Shown here piece by piece: positions 24,462 through 35,480 of a stretch of 64,000 nucleotides of DNA. This DNA is from Loripinus fragilis (Eukaryota; Mollusca; Bivalvia; Lucinida; Lucinidae). Made by a program: the position numbers and the translations under genes. The notes under the pieces are model-generated. The model saw nothing but the letters and a program-made list of their open reading frames with translations, was not told the DNA's origin and ran no database searches. The stretch lies in contig OZ026530.1 of the NCBI GenBank assembly GCA_964019695.1, forward strand, positions 30,920,690 to 30,984,689, written 5' to 3'. How positions within the stretch are numbered: position 1 is the stretch's first letter; the number at the start of each line of letters is the position of its first letter.

Positions 24462-24651
24462 GTGTAATCCACTTGATGACTGGGACTCGGATGAAAGCAA
24501 TGATTTCATGCAAGAACAGGGTGATGATGGCGATATTAGTTTTGATGATGACTGGGACTCAGAAGAAAGCAATGATAGCATACAACAACAGGTTGATGAT
24601 GACAATTTCTCCCACCTTTGCCCATGTAAGATAGGCTGTCAGCTCATATAA
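24462..24651 (+). CDS. LRR protein gene, exon 6: acidic 24-residue repeats, then stop
   Basis: It follows a CATCTTTTCAG acceptor. Its first base completes a Trp codon from exon 5. It encodes two copies of an acidic unit of 24 residues (DDWDSDESNDFMQEQ..., DDWDSEESNDSIQQQ...). The second copy is cut by the foldback element at about 24607, so the last 15 residues and the TAA at 24649 come from the insertion. More units of the same repeat resume at 25257 beyond the insertion. A GTAAGA at 24626 inside the insert could act as a donor. The repeat is rich in Asp, Glu, Asn and Gln and is probably disordered. Its function is unknown. Confidence 0.55.
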
Positions 24652-25256
24652 GAAATTTCTATCTTACATGACCACGTGACTGCTTTCTTACATGGACAGA
24701 GTTAAATATTCTTTTAATCCAAAAAAGGATACTTTAAGGACCAATATATTGCGCCTAGGTAACCATAAGGCACCAGACAAGGTTAAGCGTTACTTACTGA
24801 CGTCATATAACGTTAATGACGTCACCGAACGTACACCGCGTGACGAAAACGGCAATGTTACGTTAATTGCACAGGGAGCCAAGCAGGAATTTATTTTGCA
24901 TATTGCAACTTAACTAATGCTCCAAGGGTGTTTTCCTCGCAATAACAAGGTGCAAACTACGTTTACACCCATTTCAATGCCCAATAAAAACACTCGTGAA
25001 CTCAGAAATAATGTAAACCCAATGATTAAAAAATTAAAATTTCAGATTTTCATGGAGTTTTTATGTTCTGACAAAAACGCTTCGAAAAGTGGGAGAAAAA
25101 CGATCCATCATGAGCCTGTCCATGTAGGATAGAGAAATCTCACCCTCGGGGTCGGAATTTAACCAGGGACTCGGCAAGCCTCGTCCCTGGTTAAAATTCC
25201 TACCCCTCGGGTGAGATATCTCTATCCTACATGGACACTCATGGTGAATTGTTATA
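24607..25256. mobile_element. 650-bp foldback element inserted in the coding minisatellite
   Basis: The flanks GATGATGACAAT and ATCAATTTTGG would join to restore the repeat unit seen downstream, so this stretch is an insertion. The left end has CCCATGTAAGATAG and the right end, reversed, has TCCATGTAGGATAGAG: short imperfect terminal inverted repeats. Further inverted CATGTAAGATAG/CTATCTTACATG pairs lie near 24623-24680. No transposase is encoded. Confidence 0.7.
25118..25236. repeat. Long hairpin inside the foldback element
   Basis: Left arm 25118-25170 and right arm 25183-25236 are inverted repeats with a few mismatches and a 12-nt loop. The arms begin GTCCATGTAGGATAGAG and include ACCCTCGGGG and AACCAGGGAC blocks. 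The predicted stem is over 50 bp. Confidence 0.85.
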
Positions 25257-26135
25257 ATCAATTTTGGAGATGACTTGGTCTCGGATGAAAGCAATGATAG
25301 CATGCAACAACAGGTTGATGATGACTATATCAATTTTGGAGATGACTTGGTCTCGGATGAAAGCAATGATAGCATACAACAACAGGTTGATGATGACAAT
25401 ATCAATTTTGGAGATGACTTGGTCTCGTATGAAAGCAATGATAGCATACAACAACAGGTTGATGATGACAATATCAATTTTGGAGATGACTTGGTCTCGG
25501 ATGAAAGCAATGATAGCATACAACAACAGGTTGATGATGACAATATCAATTTTGGAGATGACTGGCACTCAGATTAAAACAATGATTTCATGTGAGAACA
25601 GGTTGATGAATGGGATATTAATTTTGATGATGACTTAAGTCTTGGTGGAAAATAATGATAGCATACAAGAGCAGGTTGATGATTACAATATCAATTTTGT
25701 AGATGACTGGCACTCCGATGAAAACAATGATTTCATGTGAGAACAGGTTGATGATGGCAATATTAGTTCTGATAATGACTAGGATTTTGATAAAAAGAAT
25801 GATTTCATGCAAGAACCGGTTGATAATGGCTATATTAGTTGTGATGATGACTGGGACTCCGATGAAAGCAATGATAGCATACAGGAGCAGGTTGATGATG
25901 ACAATATCAATTTTTGAGATGACTGGCACTCAGATGAAAACAATGATTTCATGCTGGATCAGGTTAATGATGGGGATATTGATATTGATGATGACTGAGG
26001 CTTGGTTGAAATATTTATTTCATAGGAGAACAGGTTAATGCTTGCAATATTATTATTTTTGTGATGACTGCCATTCAGATGAAAGCAATGGTTTCATGCA
26101 AGAACAGGTTGAAGCTGGTGATATTAATTTGGTGA
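25257..26135 (+). repeat. 72-bp minisatellite, about 12 units, continuing the acidic repeat
   Basis: Units start at 25269, 25341, 25413, 25485, 25557 and then about every 72 bp to 26062. The first four are nearly identical and stay open in one frame (DDLVSDESNDSIQQQVDDDN then INFG). A stop follows at 25575. Later units are diverged and carry several stops and single-base shifts. The gradient suggests recent expansion at the 5' side and decay at the 3' side. It was probably part of exon 6 before the 650-bp insertion. Confidence 0.85.
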
Positions 26136-26239
26136 CAGTTAGAACTGTAAAAGGGGGATATGACATTTTGGATTATGGATTAGTTATTGGTTTGCTTAAA
26201 GGAAGTTGTACGCTATTCAGATTTATGTACTGATTTATG

Positions 26240-29200
26240 TAGTTTATCAACAGTTCATATTTGACATCCCTATATTGATTACTACCAGCACTTATATGTT
26301 GTTAAACGAAAAATATAACCTTAATTCTATGAATATGTTTAGAGATAATTATCAACTAGAACTCTGCTAGCCATCATGGTTTTACGTTGTGTAGTTAAAC
26401 CTTTGTCATGCTGATTATTTTGGTTTATATTGCACCAGCACATTTATGCTGTTTATTTGCAGAACTCAAGTTATAATCATGGATTTTCAATCAGTGCTAT
26501 TCCATTTGAATGGGACGTCAACCTTGTTGATAACTATGTTCTATATGATAGATCTTAATAAACCATATATTTTGATACCAGTTAGTTGGTAGTTGCCTCC
26601 ACTTGCTGATGGGTAACACTGTTCCATCCAAAAAGAATGGCATATACTAAGCAAGGGACACCAACGATGACTTCATGTGATATATATGCCAACCAGAAGC
26701 CCTAGAAAATAACCTCAAAACCATTTTTCCAAAGCATTGCCTTCCACCAATAGAACCAATTTAAAGGGCATAATAAATAGTGTACCATCCTACCAAATAT
26801 CATGGAATATCTCAAAGGGTCTTCATAAGGAAATCCAAACTGTGCAATAATCATCAACAAGAGCATATATTAGGGATTATATTATGACGTCGCCTCTAGG
26901 AGTGAAATAACGCCATGCAATAAAATAGATAAATCACTACTCCACTAAGCTCCAATAAAGTAGTAATTGTATGTTGCAAGAATGATGAAAAATGAACTTT
27001 TCAGATCACTCTTATATATCCAAATTAGCGAAGCACCAACATTCACGCATAATATCCTGCAAGGGTTTTAAAAGTATATCAGCAGTTTTTTGATCTACAT
27101 GTATATTCACACCTACTCTATGGGGCCTATGGACTCTACAGAAAAAGCATAACACTTAAGCTTTTAACACTTTAAAATTATGTCAAATAATAAGAAAGAA
27201 CATGAAATTCTTCAATATTTTCAGGTACTGCAGATGACTAGAAATATCTCTTTTTAAATGTCTGGAAAACACAATATTTCTAAATACATTTAAAGAAAAT
27301 GTAGGGGATGGAACAATTTTCTTTCCCATGACATGATTTTTTTACACTTTGTATTTTGATTTTTTTATTATAATGCTCAGGTTTGCTTATACTTTGCATA
27401 TGGGTCCTACAAACTCTACATTTTGTTTGTTTGAAGAAGAGATGGAACAGATGCGAAACGTAACTGAATTAACGACTAATTTTTGCAAAAAGTATGCCAC
27501 CAGGCATTGTACATTTGCATAAAACCTAAATTTAGATAAAGTTCGAGTTTTCTTCTAATGCACAACAGAATCTGTGAAATTAAACTTCATTTCTTCTTAG
27601 CATTTTTATCATATGTTTTGGTCTGAAACAAATCAGAAGTAGTTTTATAATACCTATAAGAAAAATAAGATTAAATGCTATTAAAGAAAAAAAAAATAAT
27701 ACAAACAGTTATTAAAACTTGTGTTTAGGCATTCTACATTTTCTAGGAAAAGGGTCTAGGGTCTTTACACATATTACTTGTATCATTACTTATTCAAAAT
27801 GAGGTATAACTAGTGGAATTAAAACGTCTTACTGACATAACATTGTTGCTTTCATATTGTATACTTTGTTTTTATCAAGATTGTTCTACTCTGTCTTCTT
27901 ATTCAATTAAGGCAAAGAAACCTCGTTAGTATAAAAGTAAGTGTCACTTTTTTAATTTATTACTTGAAGGACTCTTTATGAGAAACATTTTTTTTAAAAA
28001 GCATAGAAATGAATAATTATCTATAGACAAAACAGACAAGTTTTATTCACTCTAAAACTGATTTGGTTGAATTTTTAATTTGACAGGCCAAGGCCTATAC
28101 AGAATCTACATAATTATCAGATGACTTTTGAGTAGCATTTTGCTACTTTGTTTGGTATATCCTACTCAAACAACTCACTCTACATCCAAAGCTGTTATTA
28201 AAAAAGCTATAACAAGTCTTAAGAATAAAAGTATACAATTTCATGTGTGCATATGACAAAATACAGAACAACAGGCTTCAGCATTTTAAGATGTTGATAT
28301 CATAGTATAAAAGGGATACGCACAGCCAAACACTGAATGTTTTAAAAAAATACTTCATTTATCAAGAGCAAATCACACAAGTGTCTGATGGCTATTTTGT
28401 TATATAGCAGCAGTTTTTACACTTAGAAAACGGCAGATCTAGGGGCCTATGGACTCTACTTCATTATGAAAATGGTATGAAAAATAATTATTGGAAGATG
28501 GCCCCTAAAAACAATTGATTTCGATGAAGCATTATTAAGCACTATTTCCCCTGCAACATTTCTATATTTAAGTTTATTTGGTATCAATTAAGAAATTAAC
28601 AAGTTGCTTATTTGCTCATTTTTATTAATACAACTTTTCACCAGTTCCACAAGAATAATGAAAACTGTATATATACTCAAACAAAAAAGAAACGTCCGAT
28701 TTTCATGGTACTGTATCTTTCGATCTAGTTAAGATGTCGCAACAAAAATAAAACCAAAATGTTTATCAAACGTCGGACACACAAAATTGGTAATTATTTG
28801 ATTGTATCGTCTTATCTTGAAGGGTTATTGAACATAATGTGCACACAGCTTTTTCCATTATAATCAGGAAGTTAATTACCAAACGTAAAACATTTTACGT
28901 TAAATGGCAGCCGGAAACGTCTGACGATGAAAAGACATCGAAAAATCCCAATTCTGCTTATTGAACGAATGAAATTGCAGTTCAAAACCTTTAATTTACG
29001 AAATTGACCAAAATTACCTCCCTTTGAATTAAACAAATAACAATTTAAGAACTTCCAAATCTCCTTAACTTACATTAATTTGAGACCGTTTTTGTTTTAA
29101 TGCGTTGTGTTTGTTTATGACAACAAATACACAAAAGAGAAAATCAAAAACTATGGCTGATGTCGGTCATCAAATGTTTACTAAATCTGTGTTTTATACC

Positions 29201-31005
29201 CCACCCCTTACTGAAAAATCATCAGAAAATATCCATTATCAATTGGTTTGATGCTGAATAGTCTGAAATAATGTTGAAATGCTTGTGATGACGAAAAAAA
29301 TCAAATTTGTCCGATTCTGTTGATTATCAAAATACTGGACCAAAATGACTTTTCTGAGTGCTTTCACACAAGCTCGTGATCGATGTTGCGTGACGTCAGA
29401 GTATGTTACAGATTAATGGATGTGGTCGTAAAAGCAATGCAAACAGCTAGCAAGCATAACATCTTACTATAGAGTTTGCTCAGTGATGTTTAAATGTGCT
29501 TAAAAATCGGTATTATGACGGACACACAAGCTATTGATGTTGTGACTTTTGATTTTAAGGGAGCTCGTGTTCGTTGCTATGTCAGCGGCTCTACTGATTG
29601 TCAAATGAATTTCATTTAGGTGCAAATCGTGTCGAAATGATCACAGTTGGTAATGTGAAAACTTGAATGAAATGCATTCATACTTTTGGAACTGGCAGTC
29701 ATAAACGTCAAGCGGACATAACTTTATTGTTTCAGAATATATTCATTTCAATCATTTAGAGAAAAAGCTGAAATACTTTGATGCGAACCTTATTTATGGC
29801 AGATATCAAGATCTTAAAAGTATAAAGAGTGCAACTTGTGCAGACTGTTAAAGTCTGCCAAAAAGCCAACGTATAATGCTCTCATTTGTGACGATATAAC
29901 CTCAAATGTGAAATGGTACAAAAGTATCTAATTTCATGAACTATTGTTAATGTTCTTCACACTTTTCAAAAGGTTTAATGTTATATTTTCCACTGAAATT
30001 TTGCGTTTTCCAGTATACAAACAGTACATGTATTCACAATAACATTTTTCGTGTCTGCATTATAATATCCTCATGAAATTTATGCCATACATGTAACATA
30101 GAGAGAAGATAGCTCTTTAAAATGATACCAAACATGATAGAAATCTGAAAATTCCTCAAGTGATAAGGTTTATAATGTGTGTTTGGTGAGGGGATCAATA
30201 AGGGGTTTGTATTGTAAAAATCATAGGGGGTTGGGGAATGTTTCCACGTTGTAGAAACAGCAGGGGCTGCCCACTCTGCCCAAAAATGGGGGATAGTGGG
30301 GGAAAATTTGCAGGGGGTTGTCTGAAGGGTATATTGTTCAGTCCAGTCATTGTTCATTCTTGATTAGGTTATGGAATCCATGCAACAAATTCAACTCATT
30401 GTTACCATCAAAAGTGAAAACAAGCGTTTTATATTAAATAGACAGCCAATGATATCAAATTCATGCTGCACTTTAATTTGTTGTATTGCAATCAATAGGG
30501 CAAGCAATTAACCTATACTGTGTACACCTATAATCAGGATAAAGTGTCACTTGTCTGCAACGACAGTCAGAGCATCAGAAGCACACCTCACAGCAGAGAA
30601 TCACGTGGTAAGAATAAACTATTCTTACTGGTATCCGTTCAAAACGGGTAAGGAAAAATCGTTCATATCTATCAGAATATTGCGTCAATTTATAATTGAT
30701 TAATCGCAGAAAAACTCACTTTAATTTCCTGACATGGCTATGTACAAGCTACTGTATAAACCATTGCATTTCACAGTTTGCTCGTCAATAACTTTTAAAT
30801 GATCCTACAAAATGGGCATGTTCTGTCATTTTTACAGTCTACTATGCAAATTTTACTAGTATTAACGGAAATATGAATACAAGTCCTACCAGAAGTGTAG
30901 GGTTTCAACCATTAGTTACAAGTTATACACAGAATGCATTGAAAACGGTGATCATGATCGGCTACATTCTTCTGAAGCAATAGGGGCATATTTGTGTTCA
31001 CCAGG
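26240..31005. other. AT-rich region with no recognisable gene
   Basis: No open frame here has protein-like character. The 17-bp string GGGCCTATGGACTCTAC occurs twice, near 27122 and 28441, and degenerate forms lie between them, suggesting an old repeat. The stretch 30190-30320 is rich in G runs. Confidence 0.5.
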
Positions 31006-31009
31006 ACTG

Positions 31010-31107
31010 TTTTGTTTTTGTTTGTTTTGTTGCTTTACGTCCCAAGTCAACAGCTATGGTCATTGCGGGACGGTCAGTTCACCTAACCACACTTTTTCCC
31101 AGGACTG
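31010..31107 (-). repeat. SINE family A tail, minus strand
   Basis: It reads TTGTTTTGTTGCTTTACGTC, then CAGCTATGGTCATTGCGGGA, then TAACCACACTTTTTCCCAGG. This is the reverse complement of the tail at 104-213 and 903-990. Confidence 0.6.
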
Positions 31108-31289
31108 TGTTAATTTAAACCTTACACCTTAAAGATAAGCACCAACACCTACTGTTAGAGTTTTGCTTACTGTCGTCTCGAAGTCACGTGCAGTACCCCA
31201 TTTACAACAATAGAACCTTCGCATTGGAACGAACAAAGAAGCCAATATTGTGCTTCTGAAATATGTTGTACCCTGCAGCACAATAGTAG

Positions 31290-32090
31290 CGAGTCTTGTT
31301 GCTGATCCAGGAGTCGGTAGCTTCGCTTCATGCGTTAATGGTTATTGATTATGAAATATTTTCTACAAGCATTCATCTCTAGCTGAATCAAGAATGGCTG
31401 TTGTCAGCTACAAGTGAAGTATGTGCACGCAGTAGCCTGGTCCTCCATATTCTCACGGTACTAACAGTTCAGTGATCAATATTAATATGCTTACTGAAGA
31501 TATAATCAAATCAATCATAAAATTTGTTAGCTTATTATCTAATCCTTCAATACATATCATCAATTGACAGTTGTAGCCTAGAATTTCTGTCTAGCTTCTA
31601 TTGTAAACACAACCTCCACATGGCAGCCATATTGAATTGGGACTTCATATTCTCACGGTAACTAGTTTGTTTTTGGCTCAAAATTCATGAAATTCAATAT
31701 GTAACTCGCTTTGAGCTGTCAAAGCTGCGAGGATTAAATAAAAATATTTCCAGAAATATGACATTTATACGACAAGGGTGGGAAGCAGCTAACATATGCA
31801 TTGTTAGTGATAAAAAATATTTTTCATTCACAACTTTAACATTTTTGAAGTTTCTATTCTGCGAGTGGTTTGTAGCCTTCAGTTCACTTACTTGCATCTG
31901 TAAAGAGCTGATAGATGGTGTGGTGATTCATTTATACTGAGATAATGGTTTACCGTGAGAATATGGATGTCGTGAGAATATGGAGTTTGAGTATACTGAT
32001 GAGCAAGTTAGACGAAGCTTGGTCAGGACAAAGGTAATTAGGTTGATTGCCTCAGTCTCGACATGACCATAGCTTTTCACTAGGATGGTA
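31290..32090 (+). mobile_element. SINE family A copy split by a MITE
   Basis: The segment 31290-31442 matches the head and body of the SINE at 668-890, including GCTGATCCAGGAGTCGG and TTGTCAGCTACAAGTGAA. The tail resumes after 31985, with CATGACCATAGCTTTT near 32060. The inverted-repeat element 31443-31985 lies between them. Confidence 0.5.
31443..31985. mobile_element. MITE with nested inverted ends, inserted in a SINE
   Basis: CTCCATATTCTCACG (31443-31457) is the exact reverse complement of CGTGAGAATATGGAG (31971-31985). An inner pair, TTCATATTCTCACGGTA (31644-31660) and TACCGTGAGAATATGGA (31951-31967), lies within. This suggests one copy inserted in another or a terminal duplication. No coding content was recognised. 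Confidence 0.7.
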
Positions 32091-33368
32091 AACCAGAACC
32101 CACACAAGACAAATACTCGTACTTAAAGTAACATGGACGTACAACCTACAGACCGTATTTACAATGAACAAACAATGTTTTAATTTTATTTATATCGTGA
32201 AGATGCAGCGAGTTTCTGCTTAATTGTTTGACCTGAATCGTTTCTTTTTAAATTTGAAAGATCATTCTACATAATATATGTACATGTTGATGAGGTAATA
32301 GTAATTGTTGAGAGGTATTTGTTCTTTTATTGTCAGTTTGTAATAAAAGTGCTTATCTATTGCGAGTTCATTAATTGTAGACATCTTTGAAGACATAACA
32401 TCGATGATAACAACCATTTACTGTCGATGTCAATGTCGGTTTTGCAAATTTTGTGGTTATTTTGGTGACTTAATTCAAATAACATTTTGGAGAAATGAAG
32501 TAAAATTAGGTAAGATCATTCACCTGGGATTGGCGTCTGATTCGTCAAAATGGCACCTATAGAGCATAATTTATCACTGATAAGTCGTATTTTAGCACGT
32601 ACGAGAGTTGTCCCAATAAAGCGTGGACTTTTGTTATAACACAAGACTGTGTACAAGTAACTCTATGATATTTAAAGGATGTGTTTATATACATAGGAGA
32701 AACATTTCGTACAAATATGTGAGGAATCGCAGTTTAGATATCTTTATGAACCTTGACTTGACGGTATGTCCACGTGAGGGGCGCACATCAAAGTAGTTTC
32801 AATGAAACTTCATCTAGTCCAAAAGGTAGTGTACATTTAATCAAATTTCAACGTTGTATTTCAAACAATGCATTGCGACATCAACTAGTAACTATGCAAG
32901 GTAAAGTGTTGAAATTTTGAAACATTTGTGGCCATTCGCATTGATTTTATAAAAGAATTTACATACCTACTACATTTCTATTTTTCAGAAAAAGCTAACG
33001 TTATGACGACGCAAAAATTAGATTCAATATTTTTTGGCTAATAAAACACATAAAACCACGCTCTTTTAATGTTAACTGATTGGCAGAACAGTCACTAGTA
33101 TCGTAAAATGGATTTCGTGTAAAATTATTTTTAGTAATAACACAAAGACAAGCATCTGTTCGTCAATTAAACAGAACACATGCTAATTTTCTGTTAGTTA
33201 TTTTAATGGTAAATATGTTATCTCGTATTTTAAAATCTAAAATGTCTCCCTTGTTTGTTGAAAACTTTATAGTCATTACTTGAACCAGGGAGACTTACCA
33301 TGCTGAGAACATTGCTTTATTATTTTAACTGCGGTTACCCCACTTAACACCTACTTTATAACCCTATA
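31990..33368. other. No recognisable gene
   Basis: Apart from the SINE tail up to about 32090, nothing was recognised. The sequence is AT-rich and short open frames do not resemble known proteins. Confidence 0.4.
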
Positions 33369-34226
33369 GTTGTGCACTTGTGGTGAATGTTTTGCTACAT
33401 CATAATCATTGAAGACACAGACGCTTATTCATACAGTCGAATAGCACTTCAGTTGTGACACTTGTAGTGAATGTTTTACTACATCATATTCATTGAAGAC
33501 ACAGACGCTTATTCATACAGTCGAAAAGCCCTTTAGTTGTGACAATTGTAGTGAATGTTTTACTACATCATATTCATTGGAGACACATACACTTATTCAT
33601 ACAGTCGAATAGCACTTTAGTTGTGACACTTGTAGTGAATGTTTTGCTTCATCATATTCATTGAAGACACAGACGCTTATTCATACAGTCGAAAAGCCCT
33701 TTGGTTGTGACACTTGTAGTGAATGTTTTACTACATCATATTCATTGAAGACACAGACGCTTATTCATACAGTCGAAAAGCCCTTTAGTTGTGACACTTG
33801 TAGTGAATGTTTTACTACATCATATTCATTGGAGACACATACACCTATTCATACAGTCGAATAGCACTTTAGTTGTGACACTTGTAGTGAATGTTTTACT
33901 ACATCATAATCATTGAAGACACACACGCTTATTCATACAGGAGAAATATCCTATAGTTGTGACACTTGTGGTAAATGTTTTACTATATCATATTTATTGA
34001 AGACACACACGCTTATTCATACAGTCGAAAAGCCCTTTAGTTGTGATACTTGAAGTGAATGTTTTACTACATCATATTGATTGAAGACACACACGCTTAT
34101 TCATACAGTCGAAAACCCCTAAAGTTGTGACACTTGTAGTGAATGTTTTACTACATCATATTTATTGAAGACACACACGCTTATTCATACAGGAGAAAAC
34201 CTCTATAGTTGTGACGCTTGTGGTAA
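33369..34226 (+). pseudogene. Decayed C2H2 zinc-finger array
   Basis: About ten and a half units of exactly 84 bp (28 codons) follow one another, with unit starts near 33457, 33541, 33625 and so on to 34213. Each encodes a finger of the form CDTCSECFTTSYSLKT followed by a T-L-I-H ending and a TVEKP or TGE linker, clearly derived from C2H2 fingers with the TGEKP linker. Most units have lost function. The first zinc-binding His is Gln in the longest open stretch (33661-33864), the linker Lys is often a TAG stop (TVE*), and further TAA and TGA stops appear near 33395, 33905, 34051 and 34079. The array ends abruptly in unrelated sequence. Units are still very similar, so the array was homogenised or expanded late. 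No upstream KRAB, BTB or other effector exon is visible. Confidence 0.8.
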
Positions 34227-34289
34227 AATGTTTTACTGTTCACAAATTTCGTGTTGCTGGCTCCGTTTCTAGCATATTTGAATGCAAAC

Positions 34290-34450
34290 AAAGAAAGAAA
34301 AGATACAAAACATATGTGCGGCGACGCGAAAATGCTGACTTTGCTGCATGCGAACAACACATATCGCAGACCAGTCTGCCTGTCCGTGCAGATTATACTG
34401 GATGTCCGCCAAGTCTCATTTATTGTTCGCAAATACCAAAACATGAAATA
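34290..34450. repeat. MITE-like repeat fragment
   Basis: It carries CATATCGCAGACCAGTCTGC followed by CTGTCCGTGCAGATTATACT, a diverged relative of the GCGCAGACTGATCAG core families. It is flanked by weak inverted GCGAAATTTCAC/TTCGTG-like ends. Open frames here are not genes. Confidence 0.4.
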
Positions 34451-34504
34451 AGCGAAATTTCACTATGTAAGGACAGAATATTTGGTTACTGCATTTGTCA
34501 TTCC

Positions 34505-34735
34505 TTTTAATTTGACATGCAACATGACCGTGCTGAAAAAGAACTTTTGACCTATTGAACCCACCCCCAGGGTCAGGGGGAATCTATGGGTTAACATTTG
34601 CTACCATAATGCTAGCATGTGCTATCTTCTTTAATTTGATATGCAACATGTCAATATTCCAAAAAAAACTTGAATGTTGACCTCTGTCCAACCCCTTAAG
34701 TTCACCAAGTGGGGGGGGGGGGGGGAGAGAGGGGG
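34505..34735 (-). repeat. Two inverted units of the 1985-4905 tandem repeat
   Basis: TTTGATATGCAACATG, AAAAAGAACTTTTGACCTAT and ACCCCCAGGGTCAGGGGG are the reverse complement of the array blocks. A run of about 17 G lies at 34710-34727. Confidence 0.75.
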
Positions 34736-35309
34736 CAGGCTTTCAAAATAAAATCCCGTTTGATATGTTTCGTACCTTGGTATCTCTGTTTGCATTTGAA
34801 TTTCAGTAAAAATAAAGAGAACTGACTAAATTATTGCGATGTATTTGACACTCTCTGTATTTTTCTAAGGACCTTTAGGAAAATACGGAGTAGCGGCCAG
34901 ATATGCCAGGTAGCGCGGCAGCGGCCACGTTTTTATTTGCGCGGGCATATACGTCGCGGCGACGGTGCCTATCTAACATGTAAGATGCGTGAACATATGT
35001 TAACTCTTAACTTATGTAAGAAAGAAGGCAACGATCAGAAATCGCTTTGTAAGGATTTTACTGAAATTGCCAACGAAAAAAATTTTGCGAAAGCACACAT
35101 CCAAAATTTCAAAAGAAAAAAATATTTCCTTTATGAGCAGTTCCTTATAGAATGGAAAATCATTTTATCGCAATAAGTGACCTCTCTTGAATGTTACTAT
35201 TTTTATTACGCACGTGCGTAAGCTGCGTAATGGGTGCTACGCTAATGCTCCGCTGAAGCATGGATGAAAAAGCACCTTATATGCCAGTCTCCGCAGTTGC
35301 TTATGATAA

Positions 35310-35480
35310 TCATTGTTTTCACGTATATAAAATAAGGTTTCACATTTACCGTTGCAACTAGGTATATTTGTTTTCACGTTTACGGTTAAACGTTTTCACA
35401 TTTATGGGGCCTTATTACATTTAGCGTTAAAAGTTTTCACATTTACCGGGCTTTATTACATTTTCACATTTAGGGGTGCG
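35310..35480 (+). repeat. Short degenerate tandem repeat TTTTCACATTTACSG
   Basis: GTTTTCACRTTTA blocks recur at irregular 40-50 bp spacing from 35316 to 35470, with TTATTACATTT between. It is non-coding. Confidence 0.5.

Noticed and set aside
25239..25929. Long minus-strand frames in the minisatellite
   Set aside because: They are reverse-frame shadows of a 72-bp repeat whose length is a multiple of three. The plus frame joins the LRR exons.
34937..35176. 79-codon Lys-rich open frame in a locally GC-rich patch
   Set aside because: There is no recognisable family, signal or splice context, and it lies between repeats. The GC-rich start near 34890-34975 is odd but insufficient.
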